59,331 nucleotides of DNA from Borreliella californiensis (lineage in GTDB: Bacteria; Spirochaetota; Spirochaetia; Borreliales; Borreliaceae): NCBI RefSeq assembly GCF_014205885.1, contig NZ_JACHFB010000002.1:162541-221871 (forward strand), in the 5' to 3' direction. Both the position numbers and the translations under genes were made by a program. The notes under the pieces are model-generated. The model was not told where the DNA came from. It did not search any database and saw nothing but the letters and a program-made list of their open reading frames with translations. Shown here in pieces: positions 46,171 to 54,473 of this stretch (position 1 is its first letter; each line of letters begins with the position of its first letter).

Positions 46171-47954
46171 TGACACTTGACGAGTTGCGTAGAAAATATA
46201 TTGATTTTTTTAAATCAAAAAAACATTTTGAAATAATGGGTAAATCATTAGTTCCTGAAAATGACCCTACAGTTCTTTTTAATACAGCCGGCATGCAACC
46301 CCTTATTCCGTATCTTCTTGGAGAAGTGCATCCATCAGGAGATATGCTTGTTAATGTTCAAAAATGCCTAAGAACAGGCGATATTGATGAAGTTGGAGAT
46401 TTAAGTCATTTAACTTTTTTTGAAATGCTTGGAAATTGGTCTCTTGGGGCTTATTTTAAAGAGTATTCTGTAAAGTGTAGTTTTGAATTTTTGACGTCTT
46501 CTGATTATTTAAATATTCCAAAAGACAGTCTTTATGTGAGTGTATTTGAAGGTGATCAAGAGATTTCGCGTGATACAGAGACTGCTAACGTTTGGGAAAG
46601 CTTGGGTATCCCCAAAGATAGAATATATTATCTTTCTAAGGATCATAATTTTTGGGGTCCTGTTGGATTTAAAGGGCCTTGTGGCCCAGATACTGAAATA
46701 TATGTGGATACTGGAAAGCCTAAGTGTTCTTTTGAATGTAATATTACATGTTCTTGCGGCAAGTATTTTGAAATTTGGAATAATGTTTTTATGCAATACA
46801 ATAAAGACGAAAATGGTAATTACATAGAATTGGATCGAAAATGTGTAGATACAGGAATGGGTCTTGAAAGAACAATTGCTTTCTTGCAGGGCAAATCTTC
46901 AGTTTATGATACAGATGCATTTATGCCCATAATAAAGAGAATAGAATATATTTCTGGTAAAATTTATGGACAAAAAGAAGATGATGATAGATGTATTAGA
47001 ATAATTTCTGATCATATTAAAGCAGCTTGCTTTATTCTTGCTGATAGTTCTGTTGTTTTTCCCTCCAATTTGGGCCAAGGATATGTTTTGAGAAGACTAA
47101 TAAGGCGATCTATAAGATATGCAAAGAAGCTTGGAATAAAATCCCATTTTTTAGCTGATCTTGTTGATTCTGTAGAAGCTATTTATAAATCTTTTTATAA
47201 TGAGCTAACAGAAAAAAAAGATTTTATTAAAAAGGAATTAAGCATAGAAGAAGAAAAGTTTTTTAAAACTTTATCTCAAGGAGAGCAAGAATTTATCAAA
47301 ATAACAAGAAATTTACCTTCCAAGACTATTCCTGGCGATATTGCTTTTAAACTATATGATACTTATGGTTTTCCATACGAAGTAACAGAAGAGCTTGCTC
47401 TTGAATATGGCTTTAACATTGATAAGTTAGGCTTTAATGAACATTTTAAAAAGCATCAAAAGACTTCAAAGAAAGGGGGTGACAAAGTCTTTAAAGGAGG
47501 GCTTGCCGATTATACTTATGAGACCACTAAGCTACATACAGCTACTCATTTGCTACATAAGGCACTTCAATTAGTACTAGGTGATCATGTTAGACAAAAA
47601 GGAAGCAATATTACTGCTGAGCGATTAAGGTTTGATTTTGTTCATTCTGAAAAGATGACTGATGACGAGATAAAAAAAGTTGAAGAGATTGTTAATTTAC
47701 AGATAAAGAATTCTTTGTCTGTAAAAAAAATTATAATGGAATTAAGTGAAGCTCGAGAAAAAGGTGCTATGGCACTTTTTGGAGAAAAATATGACAATTT
47801 GGTGAGCGTTTATGAGATAGATGGATTTTCACTTGAAGTTTGTGGAGGTCCTCATGTAGAGAATACTAATGAACTTGGTACTTTTAAAATACAGAAAGAA
47901 CAATCCTCATCTTCAGGTATAAGAAGAATAAAAGCTATTTTGATTGATGAGTAA
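46170..47954 (+). CDS. alaS: Alanyl-tRNA synthetase, short form lacking the C-terminal domain
   Basis: Class II synthetase of 594 residues, against about 875 in E. coli. The aminoacylation domain is intact (FNTAGMQPLIPYLLGE, RTGDIDEVGDLSHLTFFEMLGNWS, GPCGPDTEIYVD, CVDTGMGLERTIAFLQG). The tRNA-recognition helical part follows. The editing domain keeps its zinc ligands: His460 and His464 (HLLHK), then Cys558 and His562 (CGGPH). The protein ends soon after the SSSSGIRRIKAI segment, so the oligomerisation/C-Ala region is absent. No broken extension follows before bmtA, and the stop is followed by a normal intergenic gap. This seems a natural short form rather than a fresh truncation. It shares one base with the fliG1 stop. 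Confidence 0.96.
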   Translation: MTLDELRRKYIDFFKSKKHFEIMGKSLVPENDPTVLFNTAGMQPLIPYLLGEVHPSGDMLVNVQKCLRTGDIDEVGDLSHLTFFEMLGNWSLGAYFKEYSVKCSFEFLTSSDYLNIPKDSLYVSVFEGDQEISRDTETANVWESLGIPKDRIYYLSKDHNFWGPVGFKGPCGPDTEIYVDTGKPKCSFECNITCSCGKYFEIWNNVFMQYNKDENGNYIELDRKCVDTGMGLERTIAFLQGKSSVYDTDAFMPIIKRIEYISGKIYGQKEDDDRCIRIISDHIKAACFILADSSVVFPSNLGQGYVLRRLIRRSIRYAKKLGIKSHFLADLVDSVEAIYKSFYNELTEKKDFIKKELSIEEEKFFKTLSQGEQEFIKITRNLPSKTIPGDIAFKLYDTYGFPYEVTEELALEYGFNIDKLGFNEHFKKHQKTSKKGGDKVFKGGLADYTYETTKLHTATHLLHKALQLVLGDHVRQKGSNITAERLRFDFVHSEKMTDDEIKKVEEIVNLQIKNSLSVKKIIMELSEAREKGAMALFGEKYDNLVSVYEIDGFSLEVCGGPHVENTNELGTFKIQKEQSSSSGIRRIKAILIDE

Positions 47955-47994
47955 ATTGCTTATTATTTGTTGATTTATTTTAATAGGAGACTTT

Positions 47995-48816
47995 ATGATA
48001 AAATCAATTTTAGATTATTTATTGACTTTGCATCCTATATTATTAGGAATTTTAGGCTCTACTTTTACTTGGTTTACTACAGCTTTTGGAGCAGCAGCAG
48101 TTTTTTTCTTTAGAAAGGTAGATAATAAAATAATGGACGCTATGCTTGGTTTTTCAGCAGGTATTATGATAGCGGCTAGTTTTTTTTCGCTTATTCAGCC
48201 TGCTATCGAGAGAGCTGAGGAGCTTGGATACATTACTTGGGTACCGGCTGTTTTTGGATTTCTTGTTGGGGCATTTTTTATATACATTGTAGATGTATTT
48301 GTTCCAGATCTTGATAAACTTACTTTTATTGATGAAGACTTAACCAAGCACGGTAAAAAAGATTTTTTACTCTTTACTGCTGTTACTTTACATAATTTTC
48401 CAGAAGGATTAGCAGTTGGAGTTGCTTTTGGAGCCTTGGCGTCTAATCCAGATATTCAAACTTTAGTTGGAGCTATGCTTCTTACGCTTGGTATTGGTAT
48501 TCAAAATATTCCCGAAGGAGCGGCCATTTCTCTGCCTTTAAGAAGGGGTAATGTTGCTTTAGCAAAATGCTTTAACTATGGCCAAATGTCAGGATTGGTA
48601 GAAATTGTGGGAGGGCTTATGGGTGCTTATGCGGTTTATTCTTTTACCCGAATTTTACCTTTTGCCTTGGCTTTTTCTGCAGGAGCTATGATTTATGTGT
48701 CAATTGAACAACTAATACCTGAAGCTAAGAGAAAAGACATTGACAATAAAGTTCCAAGTATATTTGGTGTTATTGGTTTTACATTGATGATGTTTCTTGA
48801 TGTTTCATTGGGTTAA
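47995..48816 (+). CDS. bmtA: ZIP-family manganese transporter BmtA
   Basis: Membrane transporter of 273 residues of the GufA subfamily of ZIP proteins. About eight membrane segments are present. The metal-binding signatures on helices 4 and 5 are HNFPEGLAVGVAFGAL (about residue 131) and NIPEGAAISLPLRRG (about residue 170). In B. burgdorferi the gene at this place (bb0219) is known as BmtA, needed for manganese uptake and for infection. The organism is noted for using manganese and not iron. AGGAGACTTT precedes ATG. The 3' end lies 2 bp from the convergent pstB. Confidence 0.93.
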   Translation: MIKSILDYLLTLHPILLGILGSTFTWFTTAFGAAAVFFFRKVDNKIMDAMLGFSAGIMIAASFFSLIQPAIERAEELGYITWVPAVFGFLVGAFFIYIVDVFVPDLDKLTFIDEDLTKHGKKDFLLFTAVTLHNFPEGLAVGVAFGALASNPDIQTLVGAMLLTLGIGIQNIPEGAAISLPLRRGNVALAKCFNYGQMSGLVEIVGGLMGAYAVYSFTRILPFALAFSAGAMIYVSIEQLIPEAKRKDIDNKVPSIFGVIGFTLMMFLDVSLG

Positions 48817-48818
48817 AA

Positions 48819-49601
48819 TTATCCAAATTTTCCGCTGATATATTCTTCAGTTTTAGTATTTTTAGGATTGAAGAATAGTTCGTCAGTTGAACTTTCTTCT
48901 TCAATGCATCCATTAAGGAAAAATGCGGTTCTGTCAGATATTCTTCCGGCTTGTTGCATATTGTGAGTTACAATGATTATTGTGTAACTTTCTTTTAAGT
49001 TTATTATTAGCTCTTCAATTTTGCCTGTTGATATTGGATCTAGAGCAGAGGTAGGTTCGTCCATTAGTATTACATTTGGTTCTATTGCAAGAGTTCTTGC
49101 AATACAGAGTCTTTGTTGTTGACCCCCTGAGAGACTTAATGCATTTGTATTAAGTTTATCTTTGACCTCGTTCCAGAGAGCAGATTTTATTAGTGATTGT
49201 TCTACTATTTCGTCTAGTTTTTTTTTATCTTTTGTTCCATGAATTTTTGGGCCATAGCTTATATTGTCATAGATAGACATTAAAAATGGGTTAGGGGTTT
49301 GGAATACCATTCCTATTTTTCTTCTAAGCTCCAAGATATCGAAATTATTTGAATAAATATTTTTCCCTTCATATATTACATTTCCTTCTATTTTAATGCC
49401 TTCAACAAGGTCATTCATTCTGTTGAGAGTTCTTAAGAATGTTGATTTGCCACAGCCAGATGGGCCTATTAAAGCGGTAATGCTATTTGTTAGTATTTTA
49501 ATATTTATTTTGTTTAAAGCCTTAAAATCTGTATAAAATAGATTTAGATTTTCCGTTTCTATTATAACTTCATTTTTTGGTGTATCTTTTTCTTTTATCA
49601 C
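48819..49601 (-). CDS. pstB: Phosphate ABC transporter ATP-binding protein
   Basis: ABC ATPase of 260 residues driving phosphate import. Walker A is [19 protein letters not shown], and the last part (NRMNDL) is typical of PstB. The signature is [16 protein letters not shown], Walker [14 protein letters not shown], and the switch histidine is in IVTHNMQQA. The start is GTG at 49601, right after the stop of pstA, with a weak AGGA in the end of pstA, so translation is probably coupled. It is the last gene of pstS-pstC-pstA-pstB. No phoU gene follows. Confidence 0.96.
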   Translation of the reverse strand: MIKEKDTPKNEVIIETENLNLFYTDFKALNKINIKILTNSITALIGPSGCGKSTFLRTLNRMNDLVEGIKIEGNVIYEGKNIYSNNFDILELRRKIGMVFQTPNPFLMSIYDNISYGPKIHGTKDKKKLDEIVEQSLIKSALWNEVKDKLNTNALSLSGGQQQRLCIARTLAIEPNVILMDEPTSALDPISTGKIEELIINLKESYTIIIVTHNMQQAGRISDRTAFFLNGCIEEESSTDELFFNPKNTKTEEYISGKFG

Positions 49602-51146
49602 TTATTTAATCCTATATAATTTGTTTATTAAAAATTTTGATGTTAAATTTATTATGAGCACCATTATTACAAGTATTGAGGCTGTTCCAAATCCTTTATC
49701 CAGGTGTCCTTCTTGAAATAACATCAGTAAGTGTACGGTTAATGTTCTTGATGGTTCATTTAAATTTGTTGCAAGCCCTAGGTTTGTTCCCATTGTAAAA
49801 AGCAATACGGCTGTTTCTCCCAAAGCTCTTCCTATTGCAAGAACTATTCCTGTTAGTATTCCAGGAATAGCTGCTGGAACCATAACTTTAATTATAGTCT
49901 CTGTTTTATTTGCTCCTAAGGCGAATGAAGCATATTTGTATGATTTTGGGATTATTTTAAATGCTTCTTCGGTTGTTTTAACAATCATTGGTAATATCAT
50001 TAGGGAGCTTGTTATTGCTCCTGAAAGTATTCCTATTCCAAAAATTGGCACAAAAAAAATTAGTCCAAAAAGTCCAAAAATTATTGCAGGAATTGAGGAA
50101 AGGATGTCAACACTCATAGATAGTATTTTGTAAAATATTTTACTAGAAGTGTATTCGGCAAGCATTATGCCAGTTCCTATTCCAATGCATATTGAAATAG
50201 CGGTTGTAAGTAGTATTACATAAAAAGTATTTAAGATTAAATAAGAAATTCCACCATATGCACCAGAATCTCTTGGAATAGATAATATGAAATTTAAATT
50301 CAAGGGACTGCTTTTATCAAAATAATGCATTTTAATAAAGGGCGCTTTAAGATTTTGAAAATAATGCCAAGGCACAATTGCTAGTGTGCCTTCTGTTTTT
50401 TCTATAGTTTGTATTATATTTTCTTCTTGATCAAGATATTTTATTATTTTTAATTTAATATCCTTTGATATTAAATTGGCCCATTTTTCTTTGCCTTTAA
50501 TAAGTTTTTCAACTTCCTCAACGCCTAATGTATTGATTATTTCATTTTCATTTTTTGTTAAAGTTTTTTTACTTATTAGGACAGACATAGTTTTTATTTT
50601 TAAAGCTTTAATATTGGGATATAATTTAAAGTCTAGGGATTCGAATTCTTCTTTTGTTAAATAGCTTATAGAGCCTGTTGTGTTGTTTATGGTTTGAAGT
50701 ATTTTTTTTGTAGATGGTACAATTTTTATGTATCTTTTATTAAATACATTGTTTTTGATTAGTGTTTTTAGAATAGCTTTGTTAGATATGCTGTCAATCG
50801 AACTGGCAATAGGCATAATGTCGATTCCTTGATCTGAAATGCTTCCCCAGTGTGAAATTTTATTATTATATATATTGTAAATGTCTTCTATAGAAATTTT
50901 TTCTGTATTGATATTTTTGTTAACAATAAAAGCAATTTGTATTTCTTTGTTGTCTTCTGTTTTAAATGGCACAAAATTTTGAGTTTTGTTTAAAAATAAA
51001 GTTTGTTTTTTTTTGAAATAAAATAAAGAGTTGTACAATACATATGCTATTAGAAAAATTAATACCACTGTTAAAAAATATGCAATAAAATTAATTATGA
51101 AGAAATAGAACTTATTAATCAATTTATTCATTTGAGTTTTGGTCAC
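49602..51146 (-). CDS. pstA: Phosphate ABC transporter permease PstA with an extra PstS-like domain
   Basis: Permease of 514 residues, while PstA is usually about 280-300. After a first membrane segment (residues 15-40) comes an extracytoplasmic block of about 230 residues. It reads like a periplasmic phosphate-binding protein (IYNNKISHWGSIS, TTGSISYLT, GTLAIVPW). The standard permease part then follows from about residue 300, with five membrane segments and the coupling-helix loop (EEAFKIIPKSYKYASFALGANKTETI). The start is GTG at 51146, overlapping the pstC stop (GTGA). The extra domain might help hand over phosphate from PstS or act as a sensor. That role is inference. Confidence 0.93.
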   Translation of the reverse strand: MTKTQMNKLINKFYFFIINFIAYFLTVVLIFLIAYVLYNSLFYFKKKQTLFLNKTQNFVPFKTEDNKEIQIAFIVNKNINTEKISIEDIYNIYNNKISHWGSISDQGIDIMPIASSIDSISNKAILKTLIKNNVFNKRYIKIVPSTKKILQTINNTTGSISYLTKEEFESLDFKLYPNIKALKIKTMSVLISKKTLTKNENEIINTLGVEEVEKLIKGKEKWANLISKDIKLKIIKYLDQEENIIQTIEKTEGTLAIVPWHYFQNLKAPFIKMHYFDKSSPLNLNFILSIPRDSGAYGGISYLILNTFYVILLTTAISICIGIGTGIMLAEYTSSKIFYKILSMSVDILSSIPAIIFGLFGLIFFVPIFGIGILSGAITSSLMILPMIVKTTEEAFKIIPKSYKYASFALGANKTETIIKVMVPAAIPGILTGIVLAIGRALGETAVLLFTMGTNLGLATNLNEPSRTLTVHLLMLFQEGHLDKGFGTASILVIMVLIINLTSKFLINKLYRIK

Positions 51147-52051
51147 TTTTTCTTTAACCCTTTATTTGAAGATAGTATAAAATTTTTGAGTAAATTTGTA
51201 ATTATTGAAAATAGCAATAATACTAGAGCTGTAGAGAAGAGAGCTTCTCTGTGAACACCTGAGGCATATCCCATGTCCATAGCAATATTTACGGTTAGCG
51301 TTCTAATGGGAGAAAATACGTTTTTTATAAAAAGAGGAGAGCCCCCTCCTACCATTAATACTGCCACGGTTTCTCCAATAGCTCTGCCTATTGCCAATAT
51401 TGTTCCTGCTAAAATACCTCGGCTAGCCGACGGTATTATTATCTTATATATTGTTTGCCAGTCTGTTGCTGCTAATGCAAGAGATGCAAATTTATATGAT
51501 TTGGGAACGGCTTTAAGTGATGAATAACAAACGCTAATTATTGTGGGAACTATCATTATGCTTAATATTAGTGATGAGCTTATTAAATTGTATCCCAAGT
51601 TGTCTTCTCTTTGAAAAATGTTTTTTACTAAAGCTGCAATAAATGTGCTTCCAAAAAATCCGTAAACCACACTAGGGATTCCTGCCAAAAGCTCTATTAC
51701 TGTTTGTAAAAATTGTCTATAAAATCCTTTTGCTTTTTCAAGCAAATATATTGCAAATCCCAATCCAATTGGTAAAGCAATTAAAATAGAAAAAAGTGTA
51801 GTTAAAAAGGAATTAATAATGAATGCTAAGATACCATAAGATTTTTGTAGATTGCTAGTAGGATCCCAATTTGTGCTAAATAAAAAGTTTAAAATTTTAA
51901 TTTTGTTATTAATAAATGGTGTTATTCCAGTTTTTAATATAAATAAACCTAAAAACAATATTGATAAGGAGCTTATTACTGCAGATATAAAAATAAAAGA
52001 TTTAAAAATAATTTCAATTATTTTTCTTTTTGTCTTTAAGCTTAGATGCAT
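51143..52051 (-). CDS. pstC: Phosphate ABC transporter permease PstC
   Basis: Permease of 302 residues, standard length, with about six membrane segments. Typical PstC segments are YGILAFIINSFLTTLFSILIA, ELLAGIPSVVYGFFG and the coupling loop SSLKAVPKSYKFASLALAATDWQTI, followed by GRAIGETVAVLMVGG. It pairs with PstA to form the channel. It lies about 90 bp downstream of pstS, with a palindrome in the gap, and its stop overlaps the start of pstA, so pstC, pstA and pstB are tightly coupled while pstS is set apart. Confidence 0.95.
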   Translation of the reverse strand: MHLSLKTKRKIIEIIFKSFIFISAVISSLSILFLGLFILKTGITPFINNKIKILNFLFSTNWDPTSNLQKSYGILAFIINSFLTTLFSILIALPIGLGFAIYLLEKAKGFYRQFLQTVIELLAGIPSVVYGFFGSTFIAALVKNIFQREDNLGYNLISSSLILSIMIVPTIISVCYSSLKAVPKSYKFASLALAATDWQTIYKIIIPSASRGILAGTILAIGRAIGETVAVLMVGGGSPLFIKNVFSPIRTLTVNIAMDMGYASGVHREALFSTALVLLLFSIITNLLKNFILSSNKGLKKK

Positions 52052-52097
52052 TTTTTAAAAGAATCCCTTAAAGCTCATGTCAGTGTTAAATTGTATT

Positions 52098-52121
52098 ACT
52101 TGACTTAATATTAAGTCAAGT
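52098..52121. promoter_or_regulatory. Perfect 24-bp palindrome between pstS and pstC
   Basis: ACTTGACTTAAT followed by its exact reverse complement ATTAAGTCAAGT. In mRNA from the pst operon (minus strand) it would form a strong hairpin 20 bases after the pstS stop codon, with no T-run after it, so read-through is likely. This suits differential expression, where pstS mRNA is protected and made in excess over permease mRNA. On the plus strand a T-run does follow (GTTTTTTTC), but no plus-strand gene ends there. Confidence 0.7.
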
Positions 52122-52140
52122 GTTTTTTTCTTTAATTTAA

Positions 52141-52980
52141 TTATGCTTTTATCCCTAAAAAACCTTGTTCTTCAACAATATCTTGTCCGGTTGGGCTTGT
52201 CATGAAATCAATAAATTGAGTTACGCTTTTATCTTCATATTTGTTATTTGTAACTATTATTAAATTTCTTTTAATGGTATACTTATTGCTATTTATTGTT
52301 TCTTTTGTAGGATATGTGCTGTTGACAGAAAGAATATTTAAACCCTTTTCTATTGAATTTTTTGCGTATCCAAGACCTATATATCCTATTGAGTGTGGAG
52401 TAAGGCTTGTTTTTTCAATTACCTCTCCATTAGATTTTACTACTATTCCGTCTTGTCTAAATTGAGCTTCTTCGTGAGTTTTAAATATTTTATTAAGAAG
52501 TAGATCTTTTATAGACGAATAAGAACCAGAAGAAGAGTCTCGATTAATAAAGTTGATTTTAGCATCAGGGCCTCCTACTTGTTTCCAATTTTGAATTTCT
52601 CCATTTAGTATTTTAGCTAGATTTTCTTCTGTAATATTTGTAATTTTTATTTCAGGGCTTGTAATGAAAATTAAAGCATCATAAGCGAATACAGTTTCTT
52701 TTGCTCCTTGTTCAATTTCCTCTTTTGTTAAATCTCTTGATGATATTGCTATTTTGTATATTTTGTTAAATAGTCCGTTTATGCCAACACTACTTCCTTG
52801 TGCATCGTATGTTACTTTAGCATTATTGTTTATTTTATTATATCTTAAAATCATTTCGTCTAGTATTGGGCTTACAGTTGTAGATCCCCCAATTGATACA
52901 ATTTTTTCATTGTCTTGATTTTTACAGTTGTATAATAAACTTGTTGATAGCATAAAAATTAAGATAATAAATTTTTTCAT
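52141..52980 (-). CDS. pstS: Phosphate-binding lipoprotein PstS
   Basis: Binding protein of 279 residues. ATG 52980 is eight bases after AGGAG. A TTG one codon earlier is an alternative. A signal peptide leads to the lipobox LLYNC, so the mature protein is lipid-anchored. Phosphate-site motifs are VSIGGSTTVSPIL near the N-terminus, DAQGSSVGINGL, and RDSSSGSYSSIKDLLL near residue 140. ILNGEIQNWKQVGG is also typical. It delivers phosphate to PstCA. It is first in the operon and is read away from efp. Confidence 0.95.
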   Translation of the reverse strand: MKKFIILIFMLSTSLLYNCKNQDNEKIVSIGGSTTVSPILDEMILRYNKINNNAKVTYDAQGSSVGINGLFNKIYKIAISSRDLTKEEIEQGAKETVFAYDALIFITSPEIKITNITEENLAKILNGEIQNWKQVGGPDAKINFINRDSSSGSYSSIKDLLLNKIFKTHEEAQFRQDGIVVKSNGEVIEKTSLTPHSIGYIGLGYAKNSIEKGLNILSVNSTYPTKETINSNKYTIKRNLIIVTNNKYEDKSVTQFIDFMTSPTGQDIVEEQGFLGIKA

Positions 52981-53005
52981 CAAGTAAACTCCTTTGTTTA
53001 AGTAT

Positions 53006-53033
53006 ATAATAGCATTAATTTAAAATAAGTCAA
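53006..53033 (-). promoter_or_regulatory. Candidate pstS promoter
   Basis: On the minus strand TTGACT (53033-53028) and TATTAT (53011-53006) are 16 bases apart, a good sigma-70 layout. The leader would be only about 20 bases before ATG 52980. No Pho-box-like direct repeat was seen nearby, so classical PhoB control is not supported. Confidence 0.6.
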
Positions 53034-53145
53034 TTGTAAATTAGCTTTATTGATTAAGTTATAATTGAGGCATAATAGCAAATATTTTGATTTTTTGGTA
53101 TAAATTACTACTAGATTTGTATGTTAAGTTTTGTGAGGTATTTAA

Positions 53146-53724
53146 ATGGCAGTAGTGAAATCTAGTGAGATTGAAAAAGGTTCTTTTTTACTTATCAAGG
53201 GGGTTCCTCATATTGTTCTTGAGAGAGAATTTTCAAAAACAGGTAGGGGAGGGGCAATAGTAAGGTTAAAGCTTAAGAACTTAAAAAATAAATTTGTCAT
53301 TAGAGAAACTTTAAAAGGAGCAGATACCGCAGAAGCTATTGAAATTTATGAAGTTAGTGCCCAGTATTTATACAAAGATAAAGACGTTTTGGTTTTTATG
53401 GATTTAGAAACTTATGATCAAGTTAGTTTGGACTTAAAAGAAAGTGCTAATTTCCAAGATAAGGTGCTTTTTTTGCAGGAGTCGGAAATTTATTCTCTTG
53501 TAACGTTTGACAATGTGGTTATTGATATTAAGCTGGCTCCAAAGATTGCTTTTGAAGTTGTAGAGGTTGAGGCAGCTGTTAAAGGCGACACTGTAACAAA
53601 TGCAATGAAAAATATTACTCTTAATACAGGACTTGTAGTAAAAGCTCCACTTTTTATTAACGTTGGAGATAGGGTTTTAGTTAATTCTGAAACTAAAGAG
53701 TATGCAGAGCGGATTAAAAGTTAA
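53146..53724 (+). CDS. efp: Translation elongation factor P
   Basis: Translation factor of 192 residues that frees ribosomes stalled at runs of proline. Three beta-barrel domains are seen: KOW-like (KSSEIEKGSFLLIKGVPHIV), central OB (DLETYDQVSLD), and C-terminal (NITLNTGLVVKAPLFINVGD). The tip of domain I, where E. coli has Lys34, is KTGRGGA with Arg34. Arg at this point is known in EF-Ps that are rhamnosylated by EarP, but I cannot see whether such an enzyme exists here. GTGAGGT precedes the ATG. TATAAT at 53060-53065 may be part of the promoter. The last 23 bp overlap the next gene. Confidence 0.95.
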   Translation: MAVVKSSEIEKGSFLLIKGVPHIVLEREFSKTGRGGAIVRLKLKNLKNKFVIRETLKGADTAEAIEIYEVSAQYLYKDKDVLVFMDLETYDQVSLDLKESANFQDKVLFLQESEIYSLVTFDNVVIDIKLAPKIAFEVVEVEAAVKGDTVTNAMKNITLNTGLVVKAPLFINVGDRVLVNSETKEYAERIKS

Positions 53725-54361
53725 ATTAGTATTGTTTTTTTGTTGTTTTGTTTGTTCTTGTGAAATAAATTATCCGGAAATAAAAGAGCTTGATTATAAG
53801 ATAAATTATTATTTTACTGAGAATCGTTTAGATTACTCTATGAGTTTTGATTTTGCAATTAAAGTTTTAAATTCAAAAGATGTTTTTAAATTGTCAATAG
53901 AGAATAAGAACGCTAATGAGTTTATTCAAGTGATTAATAATAATTATAGCTCTTTTTTTATTGATTCTAGCCTTGGCAAGGATATTCTATATTGTAGAGA
54001 TTTGAAGTTTGATTTTTTTGATAAAACTTTTGAAGGTTTTACTTCATGTGTTCGTCTTTTTGATAAGGGTATGAGGGTATATAATAGAGAGCTTGTTATT
54101 TCTTTAGGAATGTCAAAGTATGATTTAGATGATGTTCATAATTATGTATATAAGTCTAAAGATATGACAATGTTAAACAAGTTAAGCAATTCCAAAGTAT
54201 TTTTTGTTAAAACTTATAAAGACAAACTACACCCCGTCTCTTCAGTTGTTAGAATTGATTCAATAGATGATACTACCCTAGAGATTGATAAAACATTTGA
54301 TAATTATATAAGCTTTTATTATGTAGAAAAAAATTCAAATCTTTTTTTTAAGGTTAATTGA
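53702..54361 (+). CDS. Lipoprotein of unknown function (bb0213-like)
   Basis: Protein of 219 residues with a signal peptide and lipobox FVCSC (Cys at about residue 20), so probably lipid-anchored. The mature part is rich in Asp, Lys, Asn, Phe and Tyr, with repeated strand-like segments (KELDYKINYYFTENRLDYS, ELVISLGMSKYDLDDV). I recognise no domain. It starts 23 bp inside the end of efp, in another frame, so it must be co-transcribed with efp and may be coupled in translation. A tRNA gene on the other strand follows. Confidence 0.78.
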   Translation: MQSGLKVKLVLFFCCFVCSCEINYPEIKELDYKINYYFTENRLDYSMSFDFAIKVLNSKDVFKLSIENKNANEFIQVINNNYSSFFIDSSLGKDILYCRDLKFDFFDKTFEGFTSCVRLFDKGMRVYNRELVISLGMSKYDLDDVHNYVYKSKDMTMLNKLSNSKVFFVKTYKDKLHPVSSVVRIDSIDDTTLEIDKTFDNYISFYYVEKNSNLFFKVN

Positions 54362-54372
54362 AAAGGTTAAAT

Positions 54373-54446
54373 TGGGCCCACCAGGACTTGAACCTGGGAC
54401 CTACCGATTATGAGTCGGGTGCTCTAACCAACTGAGCTATAGGCCC
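54373..54446 (-). tRNA. tRNA with anticodon CAT (tRNA-Ile2 or elongator tRNA-Met)
   Basis: The minus strand folds as a 74-nt tRNA. Acceptor GGGCCTA pairs with TGGGCCC (one G-T pair) and A is the discriminator. The D arm is GCTCAGTTGGTTAGAGC, the anticodon loop CTCATAA, and the T arm CCAGGTTCAAGTCCTGG. CCA is not encoded. The anticodon stem resembles tRNA-Ile2, whose C34 is changed to lysidine by TilS to read AUA. Elongator Met cannot be ruled out. An initiator is unlikely because the 1-72 pair is G-C and no GGG/CCC anticodon stem exists. Confidence 0.93.
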
Positions 54447-54473
54447 TTAGCTTTAATTTATTATATTTATTTT

